From the NCBI RefSeq assembly GCF_900111555.1, contig NZ_FOHZ01000009.1, forward strand, positions 1-64,000: a stretch of 64,000 bases of DNA, written 5' to 3'. The notes under the pieces are model-generated. The model ran no database searches, was not told the origin of the DNA, and worked only from the letters and a program-made list of their open reading frames with translations. The stretch comes from Marinobacter segnicrescens (GTDB lineage: Bacteria; Pseudomonadota; Gammaproteobacteria; Pseudomonadales; Oleiphilaceae). Of this stretch, positions 8,626-17,156 are shown piece by piece (position 1 is the stretch's first letter; every line of letters starts with the position of its first letter). The position numbers and the translations under genes were made by a program.

Positions 8626-8641
8626 TCGTCGAATCAGACGA
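8626..8641. promoter_or_regulatory. palindromic operator candidate, site 4 of 7
   Basis: TCGTCGAATCAGACGA, the partner of the site at 8584. Read on the minus strand its core is TGATTC. It is the nearer of the two to the plus-strand operon beginning at 8723. Confidence 0.7.
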
Positions 8642-8722
8642 GGTCGCTGTTTTCACGTTGCGAGACACTGATGCTCACATCCTGCGACAACCACAACAAC
8701 TTCAGGAACTCAGGAGAGCTCC

Positions 8723-10360
8723 ATGCAAGCACTGATGCAAGACAAGCCCCTGCTCATTTCATCACTGATCGAGCACGCAGCGACCTTCCACCCGGAAACC
8801 GAGATCGTCACCAAGACCGTGGAAGGTCCGATGCACCGCACCAACTACCGGGAACTGCGCAATCGCTCCAAGCAAATGGCCAACGCCCTCAAGACCCTGG
8901 GCGTGGATTTTCAGGACCGGGTAGGCACACTGGCCTGGAACACCTACCGCCACTATGAACTCTACTTCGGTGTTTCCGGCAGCGGTGCCATCCTGCATAC
9001 GGTTAACCCGCGCCTGTTTCCGGAACAGCTGACCTATATCATCAACCACGCCGAAGACAAGGTGCTGTTCTTCGACATCACCTTTGCCGACATGGTAAAG
9101 CAGCTGGCGCCGCAGCTGGAGACGGTAGAGGCCTTCGTGGCCATGACGGACCGGGAGCACATGCCGGACATCGACCTGCCCAACCTCTATTGCTATGAAG
9201 AGCTGATGGAAGCGGCCAGCGACGACTACGAATGGCCGGAGTTCGACGAGCGTACGGCTTCATCCCTGTGCTACACCTCCGGTACCACCGGCAACCCCAA
9301 AGGGGTTCTCTACGGACATCGCTCCACCGTTCTGCACTCCCTGATGCAGGTCGCACCGGACGCCTTTGAAATCAGCAGCCGGACCACGATGTTGCTGATC
9401 GTGCCCATGTTCCATGCCAACGCCTGGGGCGTGCCCTATTCCGCACCCATGGTCGGTGCCAAGATGGTCCTGCCCGGCCAGCACCTGGACGGCGCGAGCG
9501 TCTATCAGTTGATGAAGGAAGAAAATGTCACCTTCTCCATGGCGGTGCCCACGGTCTGGCTGATGCTGTTCCAGTACCTGGATTCCACCCAGGGGGCCAG
9601 CCTGGATAACCTGAGCCTGACCGGCGTGGGTGTGGGCGGCTCCGCACCCCCGATTGCCATGATCGAACGTTTCCGCAAGTCCGGTATCGACATGGTTCAG
9701 GGCTGGGGCATGACCGAGACCAGTCCGCTGGGCGTTATCAACAAACCGCTGCCCAAGCATGACAGCCTCAGCGATGAGGACATGGCGAAACTCAAGACCA
9801 AGGCCGGCCGTGGCATCTGGGGCGTGGAAATCAAGATTGTCAATGATGATGGCGAACGCCTGCCCTGGGATGGCAAGACCTCCGGTCACTTCTATGTGAA
9901 AGGCCCGTGGATTGCCAGCGGCTACTTCCGCCAGGAAGGGGGCAGCAAACTGGACAGCGAGGGCTTCTTCCCCACTGGCGATATCGGCACCATCGACCCG
10001 GACGGTTTCCTGCAGCTGGTGGACCGTTCCAAGGACGTGATCAAGTCCGGCGGGGAGTGGATATCCTCCATCGAGCTGGAAAACGCTGCGGTCTCCCACC
10101 CGGAGGTGGCGGAAGCCGCGGTTATCGGTATCGCCCATCCCAAGTGGCAGGAGCGGCCCCTGCTGATTGCAGTGCTCAAGGATAACGCCACCATCGGCAA
10201 GGACGAGCTGATGTCCTTCCTTGAGGAACACGTGGCCAAGTGGTGGCTGCCAGATGACATCCTGTTTGTAGATGAACTGCCCCATACGGCCACCGGCAAG
10301 CTGCTGAAGACCAAGCTCCGGGAAGAGTACGGCGACTTCAAGCCGGTCACCACCGGCTGA
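8723..10360 (+). CDS. alkK: medium-chain fatty acyl-CoA ligase, AlkK-like
   Basis: A 545-residue acyl-CoA ligase that closely follows the AlkK protein of the Pseudomonas OCT alkane plasmid along its whole length: [35 protein letters not shown] (phosphate loop from residue 184), [60 protein letters not shown], and the adenylation lysine near residue 526 in [17 protein letters not shown]. AlkK activates medium-chain fatty acids made from alkanes. The ATG follows CAGGAG. It begins the plus-strand operon below the operator pair at 8584/8626 and is followed by a terminator-like hairpin and the MaoC pair. The symbol is by resemblance; the true substrate could differ in this cluster. Confidence 0.85.
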   Translation: MQALMQDKPLLISSLIEHAATFHPETEIVTKTVEGPMHRTNYRELRNRSKQMANALKTLGVDFQDRVGTLAWNTYRHYELYFGVSGSGAILHTVNPRLFPEQLTYIINHAEDKVLFFDITFADMVKQLAPQLETVEAFVAMTDREHMPDIDLPNLYCYEELMEAASDDYEWPEFDERTASSLCYTSGTTGNPKGVLYGHRSTVLHSLMQVAPDAFEISSRTTMLLIVPMFHANAWGVPYSAPMVGAKMVLPGQHLDGASVYQLMKEENVTFSMAVPTVWLMLFQYLDSTQGASLDNLSLTGVGVGGSAPPIAMIERFRKSGIDMVQGWGMTETSPLGVINKPLPKHDSLSDEDMAKLKTKAGRGIWGVEIKIVNDDGERLPWDGKTSGHFYVKGPWIASGYFRQEGGSKLDSEGFFPTGDIGTIDPDGFLQLVDRSKDVIKSGGEWISSIELENAAVSHPEVAEAAVIGIAHPKWQERPLLIAVLKDNATIGKDELMSFLEEHVAKWWLPDDILFVDELPHTATGKLLKTKLREEYGDFKPVTTG

Positions 10361-10367
10361 GCACATA

Positions 10368-10397
10368 CCCCGCCAGCCTCAGGGCTGGCGGGGTTTT
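10368..10397 (+). terminator. intrinsic terminator or attenuator inside the operon
   Basis: An 11-bp perfect stem (CCCCGCCAGCC and complement) with a TCAG loop is followed by TTTT. It lies between the AlkK-like gene and the MaoC pair and may lower or separate their expression. Confidence 0.8.
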
Positions 10398-10406
10398 CAG
10401 GGCTCT

Positions 10407-10437
10407 CCATGCAAGTTACTTCCCATGCAAGGTACTT
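10407..10437 (+). repeat. short direct repeat across a ribosome-binding region
   Basis: CCATGCAAGTTACTT (10407-10421) and CCATGCAAGGTACTT (10423-10437) are near-identical, 16 bases apart, and differ at one position. The second copy creates the AAGG that serves the start codon at 10441; it looks like a small local duplication. Confidence 0.7.
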
Positions 10438-10440
10438 ACC

Positions 10441-10896
10441 ATGATCGACCCGAGCTTTATCGGCTTCCGGTTGCCGGTCCATACCCAACTGGTTGAAGCC
10501 GGCCGACTGCGCTTCTTTGCCAGGGCCATTGGCGAGACCAACCCGGTTTACCTGGAGGAAGACGCTGCAAGGGCGGCCGGCTGGCGGTCGCTGCCGGTAC
10601 CTCCCACCTTCCTGTTCTGTCTGGATATGGAACGGGACAACCCCTACGACTATATGGACACGCTGGGCATCGAGCTGGGAAAGGTACTGCACGGCGAGCA
10701 ACACTTCGATTACTACCAGGTGGCCTGCGCAGGCGACCGGCTGACCTTTGACTCCCGGATTACCGACATCTATCAAAAAAAGGCCGGTGCCATGGAGTTC
10801 GTGGTGCGCGAGACCGCCGTTTACCGGGACACCGGCAGGCAGGAACCAGACAGGCTCGCCGACCTTCGTTCCATCATTATTATCCGCCACAGGTAA
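10441..10896 (+). CDS. MaoC-like dehydratase, N-terminal-type subunit (FAS1-like)
   Basis: A 151-residue hot-dog-fold protein of the FAS1-like dehydratase (MaoC N-terminal) family. It has the substrate-helix region [21 protein letters not shown] and VPPTFLF, but not the Asp-x-Asn-Pro-x-His catalytic motif. Such half proteins pair with a catalytic MaoC subunit, as in mycobacterial HadA/HadB, to hydrate an enoyl-CoA or dehydrate a 3-hydroxyacyl-CoA. The partner gene begins 5 bases downstream. AAGG at 10429-10432 serves the ATG. The context places it in the hydration step after a ligase and dehydrogenase. Confidence 0.85.
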   Translation: MIDPSFIGFRLPVHTQLVEAGRLRFFARAIGETNPVYLEEDAARAAGWRSLPVPPTFLFCLDMERDNPYDYMDTLGIELGKVLHGEQHFDYYQVACAGDRLTFDSRITDIYQKKAGAMEFVVRETAVYRDTGRQEPDRLADLRSIIIIRHR

Positions 10897-10901
10897 GACC
10901 T

Positions 10902-11327
10902 ATGCGCCCTGATGTCGACACCACATCCATCAAGGTGGGGGACGAGATCCCCCCCCTGTCCACGCCACCCATTTCGCGACTGACCCTGGCGTTATATGCC
11001 GGCGCCTCCGGCGACCATAACCCCATTCACGTTGACCTGGACTTCGCCCGCTATCATGGCATGGACGATGTCTTCGCCCATGGCATGCTGGCCTCCGCCT
11101 ACCTGGGCCGCATGCTCACCAACTGGCTGCCCCAGGACGCCCTGGTCAGTTTCGGCATGCGCTTTGTGGCGATATCACACGTTCACGATGAGCTGAGCTG
11201 CAGCGGGCGCATCACGGAACGCTTCGAGGAAGCCGGCGAGCAGCGGGCACGGCTCGAACTCAGCGTGGTCAATCAGCATGGCGAAACCAAGGTGGTTGGT
11301 GATGCCGTAGTCCGCCTGGATCCATAA
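10902..11327 (+). CDS. MaoC-like enoyl-CoA hydratase, catalytic-type subunit
   Basis: A 141-residue single hot-dog protein with the (R)-specific hydratase motif YAGASGDHNPIHVD near residues 31-45, which carries the catalytic Asp and His. The following VFAHGMLASAYLGRML matches the family's central helix. It starts 5 bases after the FAS1-like subunit stops, so the two probably form a heterodimer hydrating trans-2-enoyl-CoA in the (R) direction. Together with the ligases on each side it suggests an acyl chain that ordinary FadB-type hydratases handle poorly; that last point is inference. Confidence 0.9.
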   Translation: MRPDVDTTSIKVGDEIPPLSTPPISRLTLALYAGASGDHNPIHVDLDFARYHGMDDVFAHGMLASAYLGRMLTNWLPQDALVSFGMRFVAISHVHDELSCSGRITERFEEAGEQRARLELSVVNQHGETKVVGDAVVRLDP

Positions 11328-11370
11328 CGCTATTCTGCTACCGACCTACAAATACCGGAGATTTACCCCG

Positions 11371-12966
11371 ATGAGCACCACCCCGAACTTTGCCATCCGC
11401 CATGAGCACCATTTCGGTGACCGTGTTGTACGCTGCTATCAGGAGCGTCCGGCCAGTGTGCTGGATTCGTTCCTGGCATCGGTGGAACGGGCACCGGAGG
11501 CAGACTGTATCGTTTGTGAAGGGCAACGGTTGAGTTACCGGGAGGTGGCCGACCGGGCCGAGGCCATGGCTGCCCAGCTCCGGCACCGGGGTGTCGAGCC
11601 CGGTGACCGGGTCGGCCTGCTGATCGGCAACAGTACCGAGCTGGTCCTGACGGTACTGGGCGTTCTGCGGGCAGGGGCCATTGTCATGCCCCTGAACATT
11701 CGCGAACAGGGGCCCGGGCTGCGTTACATGCTGGAGCATTCCGACGCCAGGGCGATCGTCTTTGCCGGCGAACAGGGCCGCAAACTGCCTGCACCCGATG
11801 AGCTGCCCGGCCTGAAACATCGCTTTGCCATTGGTGGCGGCGATGAGCATAGCGAGCCTTTCGAGAACCTGCTGAAGGATACCGGAACCAGGCTACCCCT
11901 GCCCTCCATCAAGGAGGAAGAACCGGCAGTAATCCTCTACACCTCCGGCACCACCGGCAAGCCCAAGGGCGTGATTCTCACTCACTTCAACATCATCCAC
12001 TCGGTGATGCACTTCCAGCACACCATGGCCCTCGGGGACGGCGAGCGCACCTTGCTGGTGGCGCCGGGCAGCCATGTCACCGGGCTGGTGGCCAACATGC
12101 TCACCATGACCCACGTGGCCGGTGCCATCGTGGTCATCCCGGCCTTTGATGCGGTGGAAGCGGTGAGGCTGCTGGCGAAGGAGAAAGTGACCCACACCAT
12201 CATGGTGCCGGCCATGTACAACCTGTGCCTGCTGCGCACCAACTTCCGTGACCATGACCTGAGCGCCTTCCGCATCGGCGGCTTTGGTGGCGCGCCCATG
12301 CCGGAAAGCACCATTGCCCAATTACGGGAGCAGCTACCAGACCTGGAGCTGATCAACGCCTACGGCGCCACCGAGACCACCTCCCCGTCCACCTGCCTGC
12401 CCCTGGGCGACGCCGGCGAGCATGCTGACAGCGTGGGGCAGCCTGTGCCCTGCGGTGATATCCGCATCATGGACGACCACGGCCGCGAGGTGGCGCCGGG
12501 GGAATCCGGCGAGTTGTGGATCAGTGGGCCCATGGTGTCACCGGGCTACTGGAACAACCCGGAAGCCAACGCCCGGGAGTTCACGGCCGGTCACTGGAAA
12601 TCGGGGGATATTGGCTCCATGGACGAGCAGGGCTTTGTGCGGATATTCGACCGCAAGAAGGACATGATCAACCGGGGTGGCTACAACATCTACAGTGTGG
12701 AACTGGAGAACCTGATCATCAGTCACCCGGCGGTGGTGGAGTGCGCGGTGATTCCCCATCCGGATGAGGTACTGGGGGAGAAAATCCATGTGTTCGTCAC
12801 CCAGGTGGACGGCCAGGAACTGAGCGAAGACGATATCCGCCAGTTCTGCCGGGAGAACCTGGCGGACTACAAGACACCAGACTACGTGACCATCCAGGAC
12901 GAGCCTTTGCCTCGCAATGCCAATGGCAAACTGGTGAAGGCTGGGTTGAAGGAGCGGATTGCCTGA
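11371..12966 (+). CDS. AMP-forming acyl-CoA ligase 4
   Basis: A 531-residue adenylate-forming ligase and the fourth of five in this 13-kb stretch. The phosphate loop YTSGTTGKPKG starts at residue 190, A5 is AYGATETT, the hinge region is FDRKKDMINRGGYNIYSVELE, and the adenylation lysine is near residue 520 in NANGKLVKAGLKE. The ATG follows CCGGAG. It is the last gene of the 8723-12966 unit, 43 bases after the MaoC subunit. The A5 sequence YGATE instead of YGMTE and the short C-terminus separate it from the AlkK-like ligase, so a different acid is likely. Confidence 0.9.
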   Translation: MSTTPNFAIRHEHHFGDRVVRCYQERPASVLDSFLASVERAPEADCIVCEGQRLSYREVADRAEAMAAQLRHRGVEPGDRVGLLIGNSTELVLTVLGVLRAGAIVMPLNIREQGPGLRYMLEHSDARAIVFAGEQGRKLPAPDELPGLKHRFAIGGGDEHSEPFENLLKDTGTRLPLPSIKEEEPAVILYTSGTTGKPKGVILTHFNIIHSVMHFQHTMALGDGERTLLVAPGSHVTGLVANMLTMTHVAGAIVVIPAFDAVEAVRLLAKEKVTHTIMVPAMYNLCLLRTNFRDHDLSAFRIGGFGGAPMPESTIAQLREQLPDLELINAYGATETTSPSTCLPLGDAGEHADSVGQPVPCGDIRIMDDHGREVAPGESGELWISGPMVSPGYWNNPEANAREFTAGHWKSGDIGSMDEQGFVRIFDRKKDMINRGGYNIYSVELENLIISHPAVVECAVIPHPDEVLGEKIHVFVTQVDGQELSEDDIRQFCRENLADYKTPDYVTIQDEPLPRNANGKLVKAGLKERIA

Positions 12967-13029
12967 GATTTCGCGTTATGGAGTAAGGCCTGCGGTCGGA
13001 GGAGCTTAGGGTTCTGGAGTCCGGTCTGC

Positions 13030-13121
13030 GGCCGGGGGGCTTTCTCCACTGCAATTCAGGGGCCGTCCTGGCCCCCCTTGCACCGCGCCTTCCCTGGCGC
13101 TGTTCCGAAAGCCCCCCGGCC
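13030..13121. repeat. 15-bp perfect inverted repeat with a nested hairpin
   Basis: GGCCGGGGGGCTTTC (13030-13044) and its exact complement (13107-13121) are 62 bases apart. Inside is a smaller hairpin, AGGGGCC-GTCCT-GGCCCCCCT (13058-13078). The structure resembles a palindromic extragenic unit. Confidence 0.7.
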
Positions 13122-13203
13122 ACAGCCCCCCGAACAGCGGTGATCACCTGACAAAACGACTATTCAGAATCCGGTATTTATGGAGCAGGCTGGCAGGAAA
13201 TTC

Positions 13204-13241
13204 ACCCTCTCCCCTGGCGGGAGAGGGTCAGGGAGAGGGGG
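13204..13241. repeat. CCCTCTCCC/GGGAGAGGG extragenic hairpin
   Basis: ACCCTCTCCC (13204-13213), CTGGC loop and GGGAGAGGGT (13219-13228), followed by another GGGAGAGGGGG. The same module recurs at 26908-26958. This class of extragenic repeat is widespread in proteobacterial genomes. Confidence 0.7.
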
Positions 13242-13271
13242 AAGCAGGCAAGCGAATAAGGTCAGATTCCC

Positions 13272-15074
13272 TCACGCATACAGCGACTCAATAACCTCCG
13301 TGTACTTCTCATAGATCTTGCTGCGCCGCACCTTCATGGTGGCCGTCACTTCGTCATCATCGTGGTCCAGCTCCTTGGTCAGCAGTGAAAAGCGCTTGAT
13401 TTGCGCAACCTGGGGCAACTTGTCGTTACCCTTGTTGACTTCCTGCTGGATCAGCGCGTTGACCTGCTCATGCTCGGACAAGCTGCGGAAAGTCGTGTAG
13501 GCCACCCGCTCCTGCTCGGCCCACTTGGCCACCGTGTCGAAGTCGATCTGGATCAGCGCAGACACGTACTTGCGGGCCTCGCCAATGACGATGCACTCCT
13601 TGATATAGGGGCTCGCCTTGATGGTGTTTTCGATCTCCGTGGGTGACAGGTTCTTGCCCCCGGCGGTGATCATGATGTCCTTCAGGCGATCCACGATGCG
13701 CAGGTGTTCACCCTGCCACTCCCCGACATCGCCAGTATGCAGCCAGCCATCCTTCAGGGTCGTCGCGGTGGCTTCGTCGTTCTTGTAGTAACCCTGGAAC
13801 ATACTGTCGCCACGCAGGAGGATCTCGTTGAAGTCGCCGAGCTTGACCTCGACGCCCTTCACCGCCTTGCCTACGGTACCCAGCTGGATATCGTCAACCG
13901 GTTGGGCGGTCGCTACACCGGTACTTTCCGTCTGACCATAGACTTCCACCAGCGGCACGCCGATGGTGCGGAAGAACTCCAGGATACCTGAAGATATGGG
14001 CGCGGCACCGGTCATGGCGATGTGGCAGCGGCGCAGGCCCACATAGTTCTGTAATGCCCGGAATACCAGCCAGTACCAGAGGCCATAGCGGGCCTTGTCT
14101 GACAGGCTCCACTGCGCTTTCGGCCTTGTGGCCAGGGGTGCGCAGGCGGCCATGGCCCGGTTGAACAGGGACCGGCGCAGACGACCGGTTTCCTGGATCT
14201 TGATATAGATGGACGAGTGCAGCTTTTCCCAGATCCGGGGCACCCCCAGGAAGAAGGTGGGCGCAATTTCCCGCAGGTCCTCCTGCACGGTGCGCAGGCT
14301 CTCACCGAAACTCACCGTGCTGCCAACGTACAGCGGCCCGATATTGGTAAAGGCCTGTTCCGCAACATGGCACAGGGGCAGGTAGGAAAGGCTGGTGTCG
14401 TGTTCGCCGATATCCAGCAACTCGATCAGTCCCGGAGCGGCCGCATGCAGGTTACGCCAGGAAATCATGGCGCCCTTGGGCCGGCCGGTAGAGCCCGAGG
14501 TGTAGATCATCAGCGCGGTCTCATCCATTTGCTGGCCGTCCAACAGCTCGTCGACGATGCCCGGATGATCACGTTCGTAGGCGGCGCCCATGGCCTCCAC
14601 ATCCCCAAAGAACGTGGGAGGGTCCGGATAGTGGCGCAGACCCTTCATGTCGATAACAATGTTGTGCTTCAGGTGAGGCAGCTGGGACCAGGCTTCCAGG
14701 ATCTTGTCGGTCTGTTCCTGGTCCTCACAGATCACCATGGTGGAATCGCTGTGCTCCAGCACATAGGCCACTTCGTTCCAGGGGCTGGTGGGATAGACCC
14801 CGACACAGATGCCCCGGACCAGGCCTATGCCCATCTGGGCGATGACCCATTCCTCACGGTTTTCGGAAATGATGGCTACGTGGCCACCGGGTTCGAGCCC
14901 CAGTGACCGTAGCCCCAGGCCAAACTGCCAGGCCCGGCGATAGTAGGTCTGCCAGTCAATGGCCTGCCAGATACCAAAATCTTTCTGGCGCAGGGCCAGG
15001 TCATGGGGCCGCTGGCGAGCATGCTCCCGCAGCATCTGCGGCAGGGTCAGTTCAGGTAGTGCAGGCGCTGTCAT
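13272..15074 (-). CDS. long-chain acyl-CoA synthetase (FAA1/FadD15 type)
   Basis: A 600-residue AMP-forming ligase of the eukaryote-like long-chain group. The phosphate loop YTSGSTGRPKG starts at residue 191; TFFLGVPRIWEKLHSSI, TGAAPISSGILEFFR, VYGQTEST and DRLKDIMITAGGKNLSPTEIEN are group hallmarks. I start it at ATG 15074, which overlaps the TGA of the ABC ATPase gene (ATGA), a sign of translational coupling. It is the last gene of a six-gene ABC-importer operon (19892 to 13272). In other proteobacteria such an arrangement, LivFGHMK plus a FadD-like ligase, is seen for uptake and activation of hydrophobic or aromatic carboxylates; the substrate here is unknown. Confidence 0.92.
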   Translation of the reverse strand: MTAPALPELTLPQMLREHARQRPHDLALRQKDFGIWQAIDWQTYYRRAWQFGLGLRSLGLEPGGHVAIISENREEWVIAQMGIGLVRGICVGVYPTSPWNEVAYVLEHSDSTMVICEDQEQTDKILEAWSQLPHLKHNIVIDMKGLRHYPDPPTFFGDVEAMGAAYERDHPGIVDELLDGQQMDETALMIYTSGSTGRPKGAMISWRNLHAAAPGLIELLDIGEHDTSLSYLPLCHVAEQAFTNIGPLYVGSTVSFGESLRTVQEDLREIAPTFFLGVPRIWEKLHSSIYIKIQETGRLRRSLFNRAMAACAPLATRPKAQWSLSDKARYGLWYWLVFRALQNYVGLRRCHIAMTGAAPISSGILEFFRTIGVPLVEVYGQTESTGVATAQPVDDIQLGTVGKAVKGVEVKLGDFNEILLRGDSMFQGYYKNDEATATTLKDGWLHTGDVGEWQGEHLRIVDRLKDIMITAGGKNLSPTEIENTIKASPYIKECIVIGEARKYVSALIQIDFDTVAKWAEQERVAYTTFRSLSEHEQVNALIQQEVNKGNDKLPQVAQIKRFSLLTKELDHDDDEVTATMKVRRSKIYEKYTEVIESLYA

Positions 15075-15880
15075 GAAAGCCACCGTTTGCGACGCTTGTA
15101 GTGCTTGATATCCCGGTAACTGCGGGCTTCGCCTTCCTTGCCACCAACGCCCAGGTAGAATTCCCTGACATCCTCGTTGTCGGTGAGTTTGTCGGCCGGT
15201 CCATCAATTACGATCTTGCCGTTCTCCATGATGTAACCGTAGGAGGCTATGGCCAGTGACACTGCGGCGTTTTGCTCTACCAGCAGAATGGCCGTGCCCT
15301 GCTCCCGGTTGATACGGGCGACAATCTCGAAGATTTCCTCCACCAGCAGGGGCGCCAGGCCCAGGGATGGCTCGTCCAGCATGATGAGTTCAGGCCGGGC
15401 AATCAGCGCCCTGCCCAGGGCGAGCATCTGCTGCTCACCACCGGAAAGGTAACCCGCCAGCTGCCGCCGGCGTTCCTTCAGACGGGGAAAATAGTCGTAG
15501 ACCATTTCCTGACCCCCGCCTACGCCCTGACCACGACCGGTCAGGGCGTAGGTGGCCGCCACCAGGTTTTCCTCCACGGTCAGGTCCTCGAACACCCGCC
15601 GGCCTTCCATGACGTGGAACAGCCCGTCCCGCACCATTTTCTCCGGGGGGCGGCCCTTCAGGCTCTGCCCGTTAAAGCGAATGTCCCCGGCTGTGACTTC
15701 ACCATCCTCGAGGGACAGCAGTCCGGAAACACTCTTCAGGGTGGTGGACTTGCCAGCGCCGTTGGACCCCAGCAGTGCCACAATGGCACCGCGGGGAACC
15801 CTCAGGGACAGGCCCCGGAGGACCTGCACCGTCTTGTTGTAGACCACCTCGATATTGTCGACTTCCAGAACGGCGTCCAT
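15071..15880 (-). CDS. ABC transporter ATPase, LivF type
   Basis: A 269-residue ATPase of the branched-chain-amino-acid (HAAT) importer family. The Walker A box GSNGAGKST is at residues 38-46, the signature is LSGGEQQM and Walker B is LIMLDEPSLGLAP, all normal for LivF. I start at the ATG at 15880 (MDAVLEVDN), with GAGG upstream; an upstream extension has no family match. The C-terminus has an added basic tail (HYKRRKRW). It lies 7 bases after the binding-protein gene and overlaps the synthetase gene. With the LivG-type ATPase at 19080 it should power the LivH/LivM-type channel. Confidence 0.92.
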   Translation of the reverse strand: MDAVLEVDNIEVVYNKTVQVLRGLSLRVPRGAIVALLGSNGAGKSTTLKSVSGLLSLEDGEVTAGDIRFNGQSLKGRPPEKMVRDGLFHVMEGRRVFEDLTVEENLVAATYALTGRGQGVGGGQEMVYDYFPRLKERRRQLAGYLSGGEQQMLALGRALIARPELIMLDEPSLGLAPLLVEEIFEIVARINREQGTAILLVEQNAAVSLAIASYGYIMENGKIVIDGPADKLTDNEDVREFYLGVGGKEGEARSYRDIKHYKRRKRWLS

Positions 15881-15887
15881 AGCAGCC

Positions 15888-17096
15888 TCAGTCGAGGTGA
15901 ATCCAGTCAGATACCGGCTCGTAACGCCCTTCGCTGGCATTCACTCGCCAGATACGGCCAACCGGGAAAGACATATCCTTTACAGTCACCGGGATACCAA
16001 TGATGCCGCCAGTGTCCCAGTCCTTGATGGAGGCCAGGGCTTCCGCCATATTGTCCCCGGTCAGCTCCTTGCCGGCGTCCAGGGTGCGCTTGACCACCTC
16101 GGTCCAGACCATGGCATTGAACCAGCCCTGCATGTAACCGGTCGGACGGTAGCCCGCTTCGGGGTCACTCTTCTCGGCCTGGGCACGAAGCGCATCCAGC
16201 ATGGGTCCGCCTTCTTCACTGTCGTAGTAGTTGTAGGGCATGACACCCATGTAGCCGTCGGCATCCTCACCCATCTTGTCGATGATCAGCTTGTCAGACG
16301 ACCAGAAAGTACCCATGAACTGGGTGTCCAGGCCCATCTGGCGCATCTGCACCATGAACTCGTTGATGGGCGACAGCACATAGCCGTGGAACACCACATA
16401 GTCCGGGCGGGCGCGGCGCATCTTCAGCACTTCGGCGGAGACATCCACACTGCCGGGCTTGGTGACGATCTCCTCAACTACTTCGATGCCCAGCTCGGCG
16501 GCCCGGGCCTTGCCGTTTTCAATGGGGTCCTTGCCGAACTCGGTATCGCTGTAGACGAACGCTACGGTGGGCATATCCCCCTCTTCACCCTGGCTGGCAA
16601 TGTACTCCAGGATAATGCCGAACATCTGGCTGTAGTTGGGCCCCGGAATAAATTGATAGGGGTATTGCTCGTTGTTGGTCAGGGCCGTGGCGAACGAAGC
16701 ACCGCTCATAAGCACGGAGTTCATTTCGTTCACTTCGGCTGCAATGGCCTTCATGAAACCGGTGCTGTCACCATAGTAGGTGGCCAGGTTCTCGTTACCG
16801 GAAATCTTCTTGAAGGCCGCCACGGAACGATCCACCTCGTAGGCCGTGTCTTCCATCACATACTCCACCGGATGGCCGTTGATACCGCCTTGATCGTTAA
16901 GCCAGTTGGTGTAGTCAGTCAGGCCGGCGTGGAGGTGAATACCGGCAAAGGCAAACACCCCGGACAGCGGAATGGAGCCGCCGAATACGATGGGGTCCTT
17001 GTCCTGGGCCATGACCGGTGCGGCCAGTCCCAGAGCGGCCACCACGCTGCCAATACCGGCCAGCCGGCGACCCTTTTGCATCAGTTGGTTGAACAT
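15888..17096 (-). CDS. periplasmic binding protein of the HAAT ABC importer (LivK type)
   Basis: A 402-residue type I periplasmic binding protein. It has a signal peptide (MFNQLMQKGRRLAGIGSVVA, cut after APVMA) and then the KDPIVFGGSIPLSGVFAFAG start strand typical of LivJ/LivK-like receptors, the YGDSTGF and YSDTEFGKDPIE segments, and ends near VSDWIHLD. It captures the ligand for the channel encoded by the two upstream genes. The coupling to an acyl-CoA synthetase makes an aromatic or fatty carboxylate more likely than an amino acid (inference). AAGGAG precedes the ATG. Confidence 0.9.
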   Translation of the reverse strand: MFNQLMQKGRRLAGIGSVVAALGLAAPVMAQDKDPIVFGGSIPLSGVFAFAGIHLHAGLTDYTNWLNDQGGINGHPVEYVMEDTAYEVDRSVAAFKKISGNENLATYYGDSTGFMKAIAAEVNEMNSVLMSGASFATALTNNEQYPYQFIPGPNYSQMFGIILEYIASQGEEGDMPTVAFVYSDTEFGKDPIENGKARAAELGIEVVEEIVTKPGSVDVSAEVLKMRRARPDYVVFHGYVLSPINEFMVQMRQMGLDTQFMGTFWSSDKLIIDKMGEDADGYMGVMPYNYYDSEEGGPMLDALRAQAEKSDPEAGYRPTGYMQGWFNAMVWTEVVKRTLDAGKELTGDNMAEALASIKDWDTGGIIGIPVTVKDMSFPVGRIWRVNASEGRYEPVSDWIHLD

Positions 17097-17156
17097 GGGT
17101 CTTCTCCTTGCTTCTTGTTGTTGGTGTTGTCGGGTCTGTAATGGCCGTAGCGGTGT

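Larger units (their letters stand above)
12967..13271. other. 305-base gap with palindromic repeats
   Basis: This gap between convergent ligase genes has no credible reading frame. It contains a long inverted repeat (13030-13121, listed separately) and a CCCTCTCCC-type hairpin (13204-13241). Either may stop transcription from both sides. Confidence 0.7.

Noticed and set aside
14540-14560. TCGTC next to GACGA inside the long-chain ligase gene (CTCGTCGACGAT)
   Set aside because: The half sites abut with no six-base spacer and lie in coding sequence, so it is not a member of the operator set.
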